From IMG/VR virus record IMGVR_UViG_3300021964_009108, positions 1-20,277 of that record: a DNA stretch of 20,277 nucleotides; one strand, 5' to 3'. Numbering within the stretch: the stretch's first letter is position 1; each line of letters begins with the position of its first letter. This DNA is from a virus. Of the stretch, positions 7,952-13,832 are shown in pieces. The position numbers were made by a program, and so were the translations under genes. The notes under the pieces are model-generated. The model made no database searches. It saw only the letters and a program-made list of their open reading frames with translations, and was not told where the DNA came from.

Positions 7952-8718
7952 TAGTATCTCCGTCTCCGATAGTATTCTCCAGGACGATTGAGAAAGATTG
8001 TCGGCTGTCCTCGTGTGCGCTTGTTTGGATCGTCTGCCTCTCCGTCGTGATCGGTATCATAGATGAAATTGATCTGGTCAAACTCATCTCGATAGAGACG
8101 ATAGTGCTCATTCGCGAGATCAAGATAGCGACCGTTGCTCTGTCCGAGAGAAGAATGAAAGTCTCGGAATATGAGATACAAAGACAGATGACGATGCGCC
8201 TCAAAGAAAGATTCTGCACTCATCATCAAGTATTCGTATCCCATCCCACGATTCCGAATCTTGCGCAAGATTTGATACCAAGCATCATCTATATACTGTT
8301 GATAGCTACTGAGCGAAGAAGGACGGACGTTTGCAAGATCTGAATATGTCGCAGTCAGATCTATGTCTGAGACGACAGGATAGAGTCTTCGTCTGACGAG
8401 AGCGCACATACGACGAAAGAGATACTCGTCTCCGTCAATCGTGACGGTCCACTCCTGCACATATCCCTCTCCGAGATGCTCGGAGTCTGCAAGCTGCTCG
8501 GCTGAATGCGCATAAGACACAGTGCCAGACGGAGCAATCGATGCAGTCTGTCCTGTGATCAAGTCTGATCCAGTCGGCTTGATGAGAGTATATGTCGCGG
8601 CAGTTGGCACGAGCTGCGAACCATCCCGATAGAGTTTAAGCTCAGAAGTCTGAGCCTTCCCTCTCTCGAGTAATTCGATTGCTCGTATTTGTGCCGCGTA
8701 TGGAGTAGACGAAGACAT
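7951..8718 (-). CDS. Head-tail connector/adaptor candidate
   Basis: This 255-aa protein appears to have two parts. Residues 1-105 are beta-rich (SELKLYRDGSQLVPTAATYT, then EWTVTIDGDEYLFRRM). Residues 115-225 are helical and rich in Tyr, Leu and Arg (SDLANVRPSSLSSYQQYIDD, then AWYQILRKIRNRG). The helical part resembles gp6-type adaptors that extend the portal ring in HK97-like phages. It precedes the tail terminator with a TAATG overlap and follows a small capsid-region gene by 6 nt, which suits a neck component. The C-terminus (NRPGEYYRRRRY) is basic. The N-terminal beta domain is unusual for a simple adaptor and may serve a decorating or tail-docking role. Function is inferred from context. 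Confidence 0.6.
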   Translation of the reverse strand: MSSSTPYAAQIRAIELLERGKAQTSELKLYRDGSQLVPTAATYTLIKPTGSDLITGQTASIAPSGTVSYAHSAEQLADSEHLGEGYVQEWTVTIDGDEYLFRRMCALVRRRLYPVVSDIDLTATYSDLANVRPSSLSSYQQYIDDAWYQILRKIRNRGMGYEYLMMSAESFFEAHRHLSLYLIFRDFHSSLGQSNGRYLDLANEHYRLYRDEFDQINFIYDTDHDGEADDPNKRTRGQPTIFLNRPGEYYRRRRY

Positions 8719-8724
8719 CGATTA

Positions 8725-9051
8725 TTATCCCTTTATGACATCCCACCAAGCGGAGACATTAGATACACAAAGCACTCCCTCGCCTGCTGAGAGTGTTGCG
8801 ATTGTGTTTGCGTCTACATCTTTAACAACGATGTTATGAGTTGAGGATGCTCTATTCTTGATCCAGAAAGAAGCTCCGTCTTTGTAGTCTGGGAGGATAC
8901 AGTCTAGGCTGCTTGTATTGTTTCTAAGCAGTTGATACTGAGAATCCTTGTATGTCAAAGTCTTATTCTCTGTTATTGTCTCAGGATTGACTCCGCCCTT
9001 TTGGACGATGTGACGAGGGACATTAAACTCTGCTTTGTCTGTAAATGCCAT
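8725..9051 (-). CDS. Small beta-rich structural protein
   Basis: This 108-aa protein begins MAFTDKAEFNVPRHIVQKGG. Its ATG overlaps the stop of the 46-aa gene as TAATG. The body alternates short strands (KTLTYKDSQYQLLRN, ASFWIKNRASSTHNIVVKDV, NTIATLSAGEGVLCVSNVSA) and ends WWDVIKG. This pattern resembles the C-terminal beta domains of phage fibres and small capsid decoration proteins that are common in aquatic phages. It has no helix-rich or catalytic part. In this neighbourhood it could be a head decoration protein, a spike or a neck accessory. I assign only a structural role, with moderate confidence. Confidence 0.55.
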   Translation of the reverse strand: MAFTDKAEFNVPRHIVQKGGVNPETITENKTLTYKDSQYQLLRNNTSSLDCILPDYKDGASFWIKNRASSTHNIVVKDVDANTIATLSAGEGVLCVSNVSAWWDVIKG

Positions 9052-9191
9052 TATTGACTCCTTTTCTTTTGTTCTGCTCGTGTCAAGTGTTTGACCACCA
9101 TCTGGCGAGCTTGTGTATGTGAGATGTTAGATTGCTGTGCGACCTTCTGAGCGATTCGATCGATTGCTGCTCTTTTGTTGCTATCGGACAT
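9051..9191 (-). CDS. 46-aa hypothetical protein in the connector operon
   Basis: This short frame begins at ATG 9191, 11 nt inside the end of the preceding 219-aa gene, and stops at 9051 in a TAATG overlap with the next gene. GGAG lies about 8 nt upstream of the ATG. The product starts MSDSNKRAAIDRIAQKVAQQ, is strongly basic and probably helical, and ends in a charged tail (TRAEQKKRSQ). The stretch NISHTQARQMVVKHL could form a short helix-turn-helix, but this is speculative. Coupling at both ends and the lack of any other gene in this gap argue that it is real. The function is unknown. Confidence 0.7.
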   Translation of the reverse strand: MSDSNKRAAIDRIAQKVAQQSNISHTQARQMVVKHLTRAEQKKRSQ

Positions 9192-9840
9192 TGTATGCTC
9201 CAGCTCCGAGATCTTCGACTCGCTTGATTGCCTTCTTTGTTAATCGCAGCTCTTCCTGCTTTGACTTGAGTCTGTTTGCTACTTCGGGGATATGTTGATC
9301 TCTCTCTAGTCTGCTCATCGCGCGATTCATGCTGATCAGTCTGAGAGCTGCTATTTGTGGATGCGGAGGATTGAGTGCTCCTTCTCTCATGAGAGAAAGT
9401 CTCCATTGATCAAAAGCGTCCTGATCAAAGTGCTCGATAACTCTCCGGCCTACCTTTTCAAGACGAATCCATTTAGATGTGTGATAGTTACCTTTGTGCG
9501 CAGGATATACGCGCATATAGTCATGCTTGACGGGATCAAGCAGAGTCCATCCTTGATCTTGCATGTGTGTTCTCATGATTGAGCTGTCGATGCGTCCTCC
9601 GACTGCTCTGGTCCCATTGACACCGGGAGTCTCGGATACACTAGACAAGACAGGAAGCAAAAGAGGAATCTTCTCTTTTTTCTTCTTTCCATCTGTCCCT
9701 GTTGTGTATGTGTCGAACACTTTGAGCTCCCAGTTTTCGGGATTGTGTGCAAACAGAAATCGGCTGTTTGCTTTCTTTGGGATACGCGTCTGTGTTTGCG
9801 TCTTCTCTTCCCAAGGTTGTGAATAGTTTGTGTAGTCCAT
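9181..9840 (-). CDS. Conserved-looking head/connector-region protein of unknown function
   Basis: This 219-aa protein starts MDYTNYSQPWEEKTQTQTRI. Its ATG follows the repeated leader GGAGACTACA and a regulatory stem-loop region placed after the capsid gene. The middle (SSIMRTHMQDQGWTLLDPVK, then YPAHKGNYHTSKWIRLEKVG) is rich in aromatic and basic residues. The C-terminal 70 residues are helical and charged (RDQHIPEVANRLKSKQEELR). I do not recognise a family. There is no signal peptide or membrane segment. Its place between the capsid gene and the connector genes suggests a virion or assembly role, but this is context only. Confidence 0.6.
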   Translation of the reverse strand: MDYTNYSQPWEEKTQTQTRIPKKANSRFLFAHNPENWELKVFDTYTTGTDGKKKKEKIPLLLPVLSSVSETPGVNGTRAVGGRIDSSIMRTHMQDQGWTLLDPVKHDYMRVYPAHKGNYHTSKWIRLEKVGRRVIEHFDQDAFDQWRLSLMREGALNPPHPQIAALRLISMNRAMSRLERDQHIPEVANRLKSKQEELRLTKKAIKRVEDLGAGAYNVR

Positions 9841-9841
9841 T

Positions 9842-9918
9842 TGTAGTCTCCAATAAAAAAGAGTTGGGAGACTCGCAGAATTTGGAGACTACAGAAATAA
9901 ATCCTGAAGTCTCCCAAC
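9842..9918 (-). terminator. Post-capsid intrinsic terminator overlapping an alternative RBS-sequestering structure
   Basis: After the capsid stop, the minus-strand RNA has four linked segments in order: GTTGGGAGACT (9918-9908), TGTAGTCTCCAA (9893-9882), AGTCTCCCAAC (9873-9863) and TTGGAGACTACA (9853-9842). The first and third pair perfectly over 11 bp and are followed by TCTTTTTTATT, an intrinsic-terminator layout with a long 34-nt loop. The second and fourth pair perfectly over 12 bp, and the fourth contains the ribosome site of the gene starting at 9840. The first can also pair with the second, and the third with the fourth, over 7 bp. The terminator is well supported; switching is inference. 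Confidence 0.7.
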
Positions 9919-9931
9919 AAAGCGAATCTTT

Positions 9932-10882
9932 TTAGCGTGCAGAGAGAAGCTTGACTCCGCGAGCGTTTTCGATGATACCAAGTCCGAGATAAGCATGTCC
10001 CACGATGAAAGTAGAAGCAGACATCGGACGACGATCAAACTCTACTACAACCTTTCCCATAGACATGAGATCGGCTGATCCTTGTACGCCTGCAGGAATA
10101 CCGTCTACGTATCCGAGAGCCATCGGAGAGATCATATAGTTGTCATATCCAGAAGAAGCATTTTCTTTGACGTACTTGCTTCTGTAGACATCCACCCCGA
10201 ATAAATTACCGGCAAAGTTTTCGCCTTTAACTTCGAGCATGGACATTGAGGACTGCATGCGAGAGATAGCATTTCCTGTCTCGTTACGAAGAGAGTCTTG
10301 AAGCTCTGTCAATGCCTTTGGATCAAGTACGCAAGCGTAAGGACCGGGAGCACCGGAACCGGAGTCTGCTTGCTCAAGAGCAAAGATTGCATCAAAGAAA
10401 TCGTCTACACTGAGAGTAGTTGTATTTGCTCCGGCTGTAGTTGTGAAAGCTGCTGCAGCTTCTCCTGTGAGCTCAGCAAAGCGCGCCTCGTAAGATCCTG
10501 CGATGCTTTGAGCGATACGGAAAGGATCAATGTCTGCTCCTCCGAATCCAGTCATAGAAGCAAGATCACTCATCTCATAGATGATGTATTGACGAGCTGC
10601 AACAAGATCGGCAGAGTTGATTGTCAATGCTGTTGTATTTGATGCTTCGTCTGAGATTTCAGAAGTCGCCGCAGCCATTGAGTCGTAGCCATCAAGACCG
10701 GCAAGACGTACACGGACGGTATCTGTGCCGAGGCCATTGATAGAGCCTTGGTAGCTCAAAAGAGGAGTATTTCTTAGGTTTGCATTATCTTTTATGAGGA
10801 GATTTATTTCCTGTGAGATCATTGCTGATAATCTTAGGATATTTTCCATATTGGAAAAACGAATCGGATCGACTGTAGCCAT
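9932..10882 (-). CDS. Major capsid protein (HK97-fold type)
   Basis: This 316-aa protein begins MATVDPIRFSNMENILRLSA, with GGAGG 8 nt before the ATG. Features of HK97-fold capsid proteins are visible. The N-terminal helix is followed by a 'TVRVRLAGLDGYDSMAAATS' strand/loop region, and a long Ala/Asp-rich stretch runs through ARQYIIYEMSDLASMTGFGG. A spine-helix-like middle (DDFFDAIFALEQADS) precedes DPKALTELQDSLRN and a C-terminal strand set (MGKVVVEFDRRPMSAST, then VGHAYLGLGIIENARGVKLL). There is no long N-terminal delta domain, consistent with a separate scaffold. The gene sits alone between its own promoter candidate and a terminator, which fits high expression. It is separated from the scaffold by four genes, which is unusual. 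Confidence 0.85.
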   Translation of the reverse strand: MATVDPIRFSNMENILRLSAMISQEINLLIKDNANLRNTPLLSYQGSINGLGTDTVRVRLAGLDGYDSMAAATSEISDEASNTTALTINSADLVAARQYIIYEMSDLASMTGFGGADIDPFRIAQSIAGSYEARFAELTGEAAAAFTTTAGANTTTLSVDDFFDAIFALEQADSGSGAPGPYACVLDPKALTELQDSLRNETGNAISRMQSSMSMLEVKGENFAGNLFGVDVYRSKYVKENASSGYDNYMISPMALGYVDGIPAGVQGSADLMSMGKVVVEFDRRPMSASTFIVGHAYLGLGIIENARGVKLLSAR

Positions 10883-10973
10883 TTGAGGCCTCCATTCATT
10901 AGGGTTATATTATGAGAGTGCTGTGGGCTGCTCTGCTGTTACCGGTGCGACCGTACCCCGCTGTATCATTCCT

Positions 10974-11000
10974 AGTATAGCATAAAAAAGGAGAGTGCAA
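10974..11000 (-). promoter_or_regulatory. Extended -10 promoter candidate for the capsid gene
   Basis: The minus strand carries TGC-TATACT (10982-10974), a good extended -10 box, about 90 nt before the capsid start. A weak -35 (TTGCAC, 11000-10995) lies 15 nt further up. The 14-mer TTTTTTATGCTATA recurs at a second promoter candidate near 11705. The 232-nt stretch 10883-11114 around it holds no minus-strand gene; its leader part also has a short CGGT/ACCG hairpin. Confidence 0.6.
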
Positions 11001-11002
11001 GT

Positions 11003-11317
11003 ATGATTGACATTTTTGCTCGATATATTGACGGAGACTTTGTATTTGAACCAATGAAGAGACGAGGAATGAGTAAAGGAGAATACTTGAGAGCTGTTGC
11101 AGCATGTAAGCGCCTTAACGAAGACGGAATCCAGAGCTCTTCTTCTCTAGCTGCTTTTTTGCCTGATCATATAACTCCCGATCAGGCCCCTTTGTCACAG
11201 CTCCACCTTTTTGCAGAAATGAATATACACGAGCCCGAGCCCATTGCGATTGAGTCGCGCCCGGACGATGCCCGACAGCCCAAGCAGCAAGACCTCTCTT
11301 GTAAACTTGAGAAATGA
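11003..11317 (+). CDS. Possible plus-strand small gene (doubtful)
   Basis: This is the only plus-strand frame with a convincing ribosome site: AAGGAGAG lies about 8 nt before ATG 11003. It would encode 104 aa, starting MIDIFARYIDGDFVFEPMKR. The first 37 codons lie in a gap between minus-strand genes and look protein-like (MSKGEYLRAVAACKRLNEDG). The remaining two thirds run antisense to the DUF5824-like gene, and that half looks like a shadow translation. The ribosome-site-like sequence may simply be the T-tract of the capsid promoter region read on the other strand. No plus-strand promoter is obvious. I cannot name a family. Confidence 0.35.
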   Translation: MIDIFARYIDGDFVFEPMKRRGMSKGEYLRAVAACKRLNEDGIQSSSSLAAFLPDHITPDQAPLSQLHLFAEMNIHEPEPIAIESRPDDARQPKQQDLSCKLEK

Positions 11318-11603
11318 TTCCTTTGGAGATCCCTGTCACTTTTGCGACTCCTGCGATAAATCGCTCTTGCTGATCTCCGCTCTTCATTTTTGATGTAGCA
11401 TCTCGGACTTCTTCTCGGAGCTTGGATGCGCTGAGCGTGTACTTGCTCGGCCTTGTCTTCTTCGTGTCTCCGGCTACAGGTTCGAATCTTGCAGAGCCGC
11501 TTCTCTTCCCTTCGATGCGCTTGCGAAACTCGGCTTTACGTCTCGCAGCTGTGCTCTCTCCGAGTCCTCGAGTATACTTCTTTTGTATCTTTGCTTTAGC
11601 CAT
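11115..11603 (-). CDS. DUF5824-like phage protein
   Basis: This 162-aa basic protein begins MAKAKIQKKYTRGLGESTAA. Three parts recall the DUF5824 family, which occurs in many marine and aquatic phages and has no established function. They are an N-terminal 'KYTRGLGESTAARRKAEFRK' element, a 'KTRPSKYTLSASKLREEV' element and a C-terminal 'GHRPGATQSQWARARVYSFL' element ending in a Gly-Gly and a charged tail. The gene has its own promoter candidate and a repeat array upstream and stops 232 nt before the capsid start. The ribosome site is AGAGG. The protein carries many Lys and Arg residues, so nucleic-acid or capsid-interior binding is possible, but unproven. The family call is from memory of the pattern. 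Confidence 0.72.
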   Translation of the reverse strand: MAKAKIQKKYTRGLGESTAARRKAEFRKRIEGKRSGSARFEPVAGDTKKTRPSKYTLSASKLREEVRDATSKMKSGDQQERFIAGVAKVTGISKGIISQVYKRGLAAWAVGHRPGATQSQWARARVYSFLQKGGAVTKGPDRELYDQAKKQLEKKSSGFRLR

Positions 11604-11616
11604 GATTCACCCTCTG

Positions 11617-11705
11617 AAAAAGTTATTCATAGCCTGTGTATAACTTGTGTATAACTTGTGTATAAAGTTATTCATAGCCTGTGTATAACTTGTGTATAAC
11701 TTTTT
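11617..11705. repeat. Array of five DnaA-box-like 9-mers within a 10-bp inverted repeat
   Basis: The minus strand contains TTATACACA five times (plus-strand positions 11635-11643, 11646-11654, 11657-11665, 11680-11688 and 11691-11699). Steps are 11, 11, 23 and 11 bp, so the copies sit on nearly the same face of the helix. TTATACACA fits the DnaA-box form TTATNCACA. A 37-bp unit (11621-11657) is directly repeated at 11666-11702. AAAAAGTTAT (11617-11626) and ATAACTTTTT (11696-11705) are perfect inverted repeats flanking the array. Inside each unit, AAGTTAT and ATAACTT can form a 7-bp hairpin. It could be an origin, an operator or an RNA element. Confidence 0.85.
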
Positions 11706-11718
11706 ATAGCATAAAAAA
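11703..11718 (-). promoter_or_regulatory. Extended -10 promoter candidate for the DUF5824-like gene
   Basis: The minus strand reads TGC-TATAAA (11711-11703) directly after the terminator T-tract, and shares the 14-mer TTTTTTATGCTATA with the capsid promoter candidate. The repeat array lies immediately downstream, between this site and the start at 11603, where a bound protein would block or modulate transcription. No clear -35 is visible; the upstream bases belong to the terminator stem. Confidence 0.5.
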
Positions 11719-11742
11719 AGCCCGACCACATCGGGCCGGGCT
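11713..11742 (-). terminator. Intrinsic terminator after the repeat-fibre gene
   Basis: On the minus strand AGCCCGGCC (11742-11734) pairs with GGTCGGGCT (11727-11719), a 9-bp stem with one G-U pair and a 6-nt loop, followed by seven T residues. It lies 22 nt after the stop of the fibre gene and ends the packaging/head transcript. Confidence 0.92.
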
Positions 11743-11764
11743 ACACAGTACGAAACCTTAAATC

Positions 11765-13495
11765 TTAGTACCAGTACCAGATGATAAGACCATCTTGATC
11801 AGCAAGAGCAGAGCCGAAAGTCAAGCGAGCAACGCCTCCAGATCCACCATTCGCAGATACAGAAAACTCGTCCTCGTCTGCGGCAGTATCACCGAGAGCT
11901 GTCATATTGCGAAGAGACAGACCATTCTTGAATACGAGAACAGAGTTGATGCTGTTGCTTGGAAGAGTCTGAGCGAGATCGATAGTAGTTGTAGAGCTAC
12001 CGGAGATCTGTGCTCCCTCTTGTGCAAAAGTGATTCCGAGCTTGCCAGCAGTCACAGAAGAGCTTGCGAGCTTTGCGCTAGTTACACCAGAGTCAGCGAG
12101 AGCAGTAGTCCCGACAGCACCGTTTGCGATCTTTGCAGATGTTACAGCAGCAGAGGCAATCTTGTCTGAAGATACTGCAGAAGTCGCGAGCTTTGCAGAT
12201 GATACTGCTCCGTCTACGAGCTCAGCAGTGTCTACTGCATTGTCAGCCATCTTTGCATTTGTGACAGCATCGTCTGCGAGCTTGGAGGAATCGATTGCAG
12301 TAGACGCGATCTTTGCTGTTGTTACAGCTCCGTCAGCAATCTTTGCAGTCGCTACAGCATTGTCAGCAATCTTTGCCTCAAGCACAGAAGAAGAAGCAAG
12401 AGCAACAGATCCGACAGAACCATCGATCAGCTCAGCAGCTCCGACAGAGTCATCAGCCATCTTTGCATTTGAGATTGCATTGTCTGCGATTTTTGCAGAT
12501 GATACAGCAGAGTCAGCAATCTTTGCAGAAGTGACAGAACCGTCAGCAAGTTTTGCAGATGTGACTCCTCCGTCTGCGATTGAGATGTCGTCTCCCTGCT
12601 TCTCCAAACCGCCTGAGACGGTCACGGAGCCTAATCCGGTAAATCTTTGGAAGTCGATGTCTGTTGATCCGAGAGTCGGAGCTGTGTCATTGATACAGAC
12701 AAAGCCTTGATTGTCGTATGTGTTACCTTCGAGAGCAAAGAGAAATGCTCCTGGAAAGTCGTCGCCTGCATCCATATCTGTAGAACGAGACATTGCACTG
12801 TTGGCACCAGCGAAGACATAGACACCATTCTCAGCACCGTCTGTCTGGCCGATCAAAAGAACACGATCATCATTTGAAAGATTGACTCCGTCAATGCTTG
12901 CAGGAGCTGAAGAAATATCAACATTTGAGTCAGATACGACTCGGACATTTTCCTTAACAGACAATCCAGCTGCAACAGAATCGACATAGCTCTTATTGGG
13001 TACGTCGTTTGCATTGCTCGGAGTGCCGACCTGCAAAGTACCGGAAGAGAAGTCATAAGTATCGGTCAAGTCGAGCTTGCTTGCGTCTACAGCGTCAGCC
13101 GCGATCTTTGCAGTTGTTACTGCTCCGTCGTTGATCTTTGCAGTCTCTACAGCAGAGCTTGCGAGCTTGGCAGCAGATACAGCAGAGTCTGCGAGCTTGG
13201 CAGTCTGGACAGATGCCGCTCCGAGCTTGGCTGAGTCTACAGCTCCGTCAGCGAGCTTGGCAGTCAATACTGCTCCGTCTGCGAGCTTGGCAGATTCTAC
13301 AGATGCAGCTCCGAGTTTTGCAGCTGTGACAGCTCCGTCATTGAGAGCTGCAGTCAATACTGCACTTGTACCGAGCTTGCCCGATGTGATTGCTCCGTCT
13401 GATATTTTTGCTGATGTTACAGCATTGCTTGCGAGTTTGGCGGCGATAATAGCCGAGTCGACTATCTGACCGCCTTTAATTTGTACTGATCCCAT
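11765..13495 (-). CDS. Repeat-rich fibre protein, probable head or tail fibre
   Basis: This 576-aa protein has four parts. After a 10-residue lead, residues 11-140 hold 13 decapeptides of the form LADGAVTSAK. Residues 141-305 form a distinct domain with KSYVDSVAAGLSVKENVRV and DDRVLLIGQTDGAENGVYVF, a module seen in phage fibre and appendage proteins. Residues 306-485 carry 18 more decapeptides. Residues 486-576 form a beta-rich C-terminal cap (SVLVFKNGLSLRNMTALGDT, ending WYWY). The repeats suggest an elongated, trimeric shaft. The gene is in the head block between a small structural gene and the capsid region, so a capsid-surface fibre is plausible; a tail-fibre role is not excluded. AGGAGT precedes the start, and a strong terminator follows. 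Confidence 0.82.
   Translation of the reverse strand: MGSVQIKGGQIVDSAIIAAKLASNAVTSAKISDGAITSGKLGTSAVLTAALNDGAVTAAKLGAASVESAKLADGAVLTAKLADGAVDSAKLGAASVQTAKLADSAVSAAKLASSAVETAKINDGAVTTAKIAADAVDASKLDLTDTYDFSSGTLQVGTPSNANDVPNKSYVDSVAAGLSVKENVRVVSDSNVDISSAPASIDGVNLSNDDRVLLIGQTDGAENGVYVFAGANSAMSRSTDMDAGDDFPGAFLFALEGNTYDNQGFVCINDTAPTLGSTDIDFQRFTGLGSVTVSGGLEKQGDDISIADGGVTSAKLADGSVTSAKIADSAVSSAKIADNAISNAKMADDSVGAAELIDGSVGSVALASSSVLEAKIADNAVATAKIADGAVTTAKIASTAIDSSKLADDAVTNAKMADNAVDTAELVDGAVSSAKLATSAVSSDKIASAAVTSAKIANGAVGTTALADSGVTSAKLASSSVTAGKLGITFAQEGAQISGSSTTTIDLAQTLPSNSINSVLVFKNGLSLRNMTALGDTAADEDEFSVSANGGSGGVARLTFGSALADQDGLIIWYWY
12041..12580 (-). repeat. 30-bp coding repeats, 18 decapeptides
   Basis: Eighteen tandem 30-bp units encode decapeptides such as IADNAVATAK. 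Periodic Val and Lys positions are kept while DNA units have diverged, so they are old and under protein-level selection. The 30-bp period also opens long antisense frames, which are not genes. Confidence 0.9.
13076..13465 (-). repeat. 30-bp coding repeats, 13 decapeptides
   Basis: Thirteen tandem 30-bp units at the N-terminal side of the fibre protein encode decapeptides such as LADGAVDSAK. The variant LGAASVxxAK appears three times, hinting at duplication of multi-unit blocks (for example LGAASVESAK and LGAASVQTAK). Confidence 0.9.
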
Positions 13496-13531
13496 GAGAG
13501 ATACTCCTATATAGTAGTTAGTTTATTACGC

Positions 13532-13552
13532 GTTTCTGTAGTCTCCAGAAAC
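13532..13552 (-). promoter_or_regulatory. Hairpin in the fibre gene leader containing the GGAGACTACA motif
   Basis: GTTTCTG and CAGAAAC form a perfect 7-bp stem around a 7-nt loop, GAGACTA on the minus strand. The repeated leader GGAGACTACA spans loop and stem here, but no gene starts next to it; the fibre gene begins 37 nt on with a different site, AGGAGT. There is no T-tract, so it is not a normal terminator. Confidence 0.5.
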
Positions 13553-13554
13553 TG

Positions 13555-13830
13555 TTAAGTCGATGATTCTGCAATGTAGTCGACAGTGATATAATCTCCT
13601 GTCTCGGGGATGAAGTCTGTCGTCGTGAATGTCGTTGAGTTGTGCTCACTAAACGTTTCTCCTTCTACTTGTCGGACACCATTATAGTAGACTCTGAGAG
13701 ATCCTGCCTGATATTCTTCGGGCAATTCGAAAGACGTATTTGAACCATCACATTGAGAAGAAAGATCTGCTTGTTTCATGTCTCCTCCTGTGCCGCCTGA
13801 CTCGTTGATAAAAAATGCAAACCTGAACAC
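13555..13830 (-). CDS. Small beta-rich structural protein, fibre-cap-like
   Basis: The frame can start at GTG 13830, 2 nt after the preceding stop with GAGGAG 8 nt upstream, or at ATG 13779, with AGGAGGAGAC directly upstream (91 or 74 aa). The ATG product begins MKQADLSSQCDGSNTSFELP, which looks like a natural domain start; the GTG adds a hydrophobic, glycine-ending leader. The core AGSLRVYYNGVRQVEGETFS followed by GDYITVDYIA resembles receptor-binding or decoration modules that occur both alone and at the C-termini of fibres. The neighbouring fibre protein ends in a similar strand pattern (SVLVFKNGLSLRN...LIIWYWY). I infer a small virion surface protein. Which start is used is unsettled. Confidence 0.65.
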   Translation of the reverse strand: MFRFAFFINESGGTGGDMKQADLSSQCDGSNTSFELPEEYQAGSLRVYYNGVRQVEGETFSEHNSTTFTTTDFIPETGDYITVDYIAESST

Positions 13831-13832
13831 AC

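Noticed and set aside
9573-9920. Minus-strand frame crossing the post-capsid terminator
   Set aside because: It runs through the stem-loop and is out of frame with the better supported 219-aa gene, which has its own leader.
10883-10973. Capsid leader as a riboswitch or small RNA
   Set aside because: Only a 4-bp CGGT/ACCG hairpin and GCTGT-type short repeats are visible, too weak to support a structured element.
12030-12710. Long plus-strand frame opposite the fibre gene
   Set aside because: It is the antisense of the 30-bp repeats, whose period keeps a second frame open; no ribosome site, and a repetitive Ala/Ser/Thr-rich product.
12041-13465. CRISPR-like regular repeats
   Set aside because: The units are contiguous 30-bp coding repeats without spacers, in frame and under protein-level conservation.
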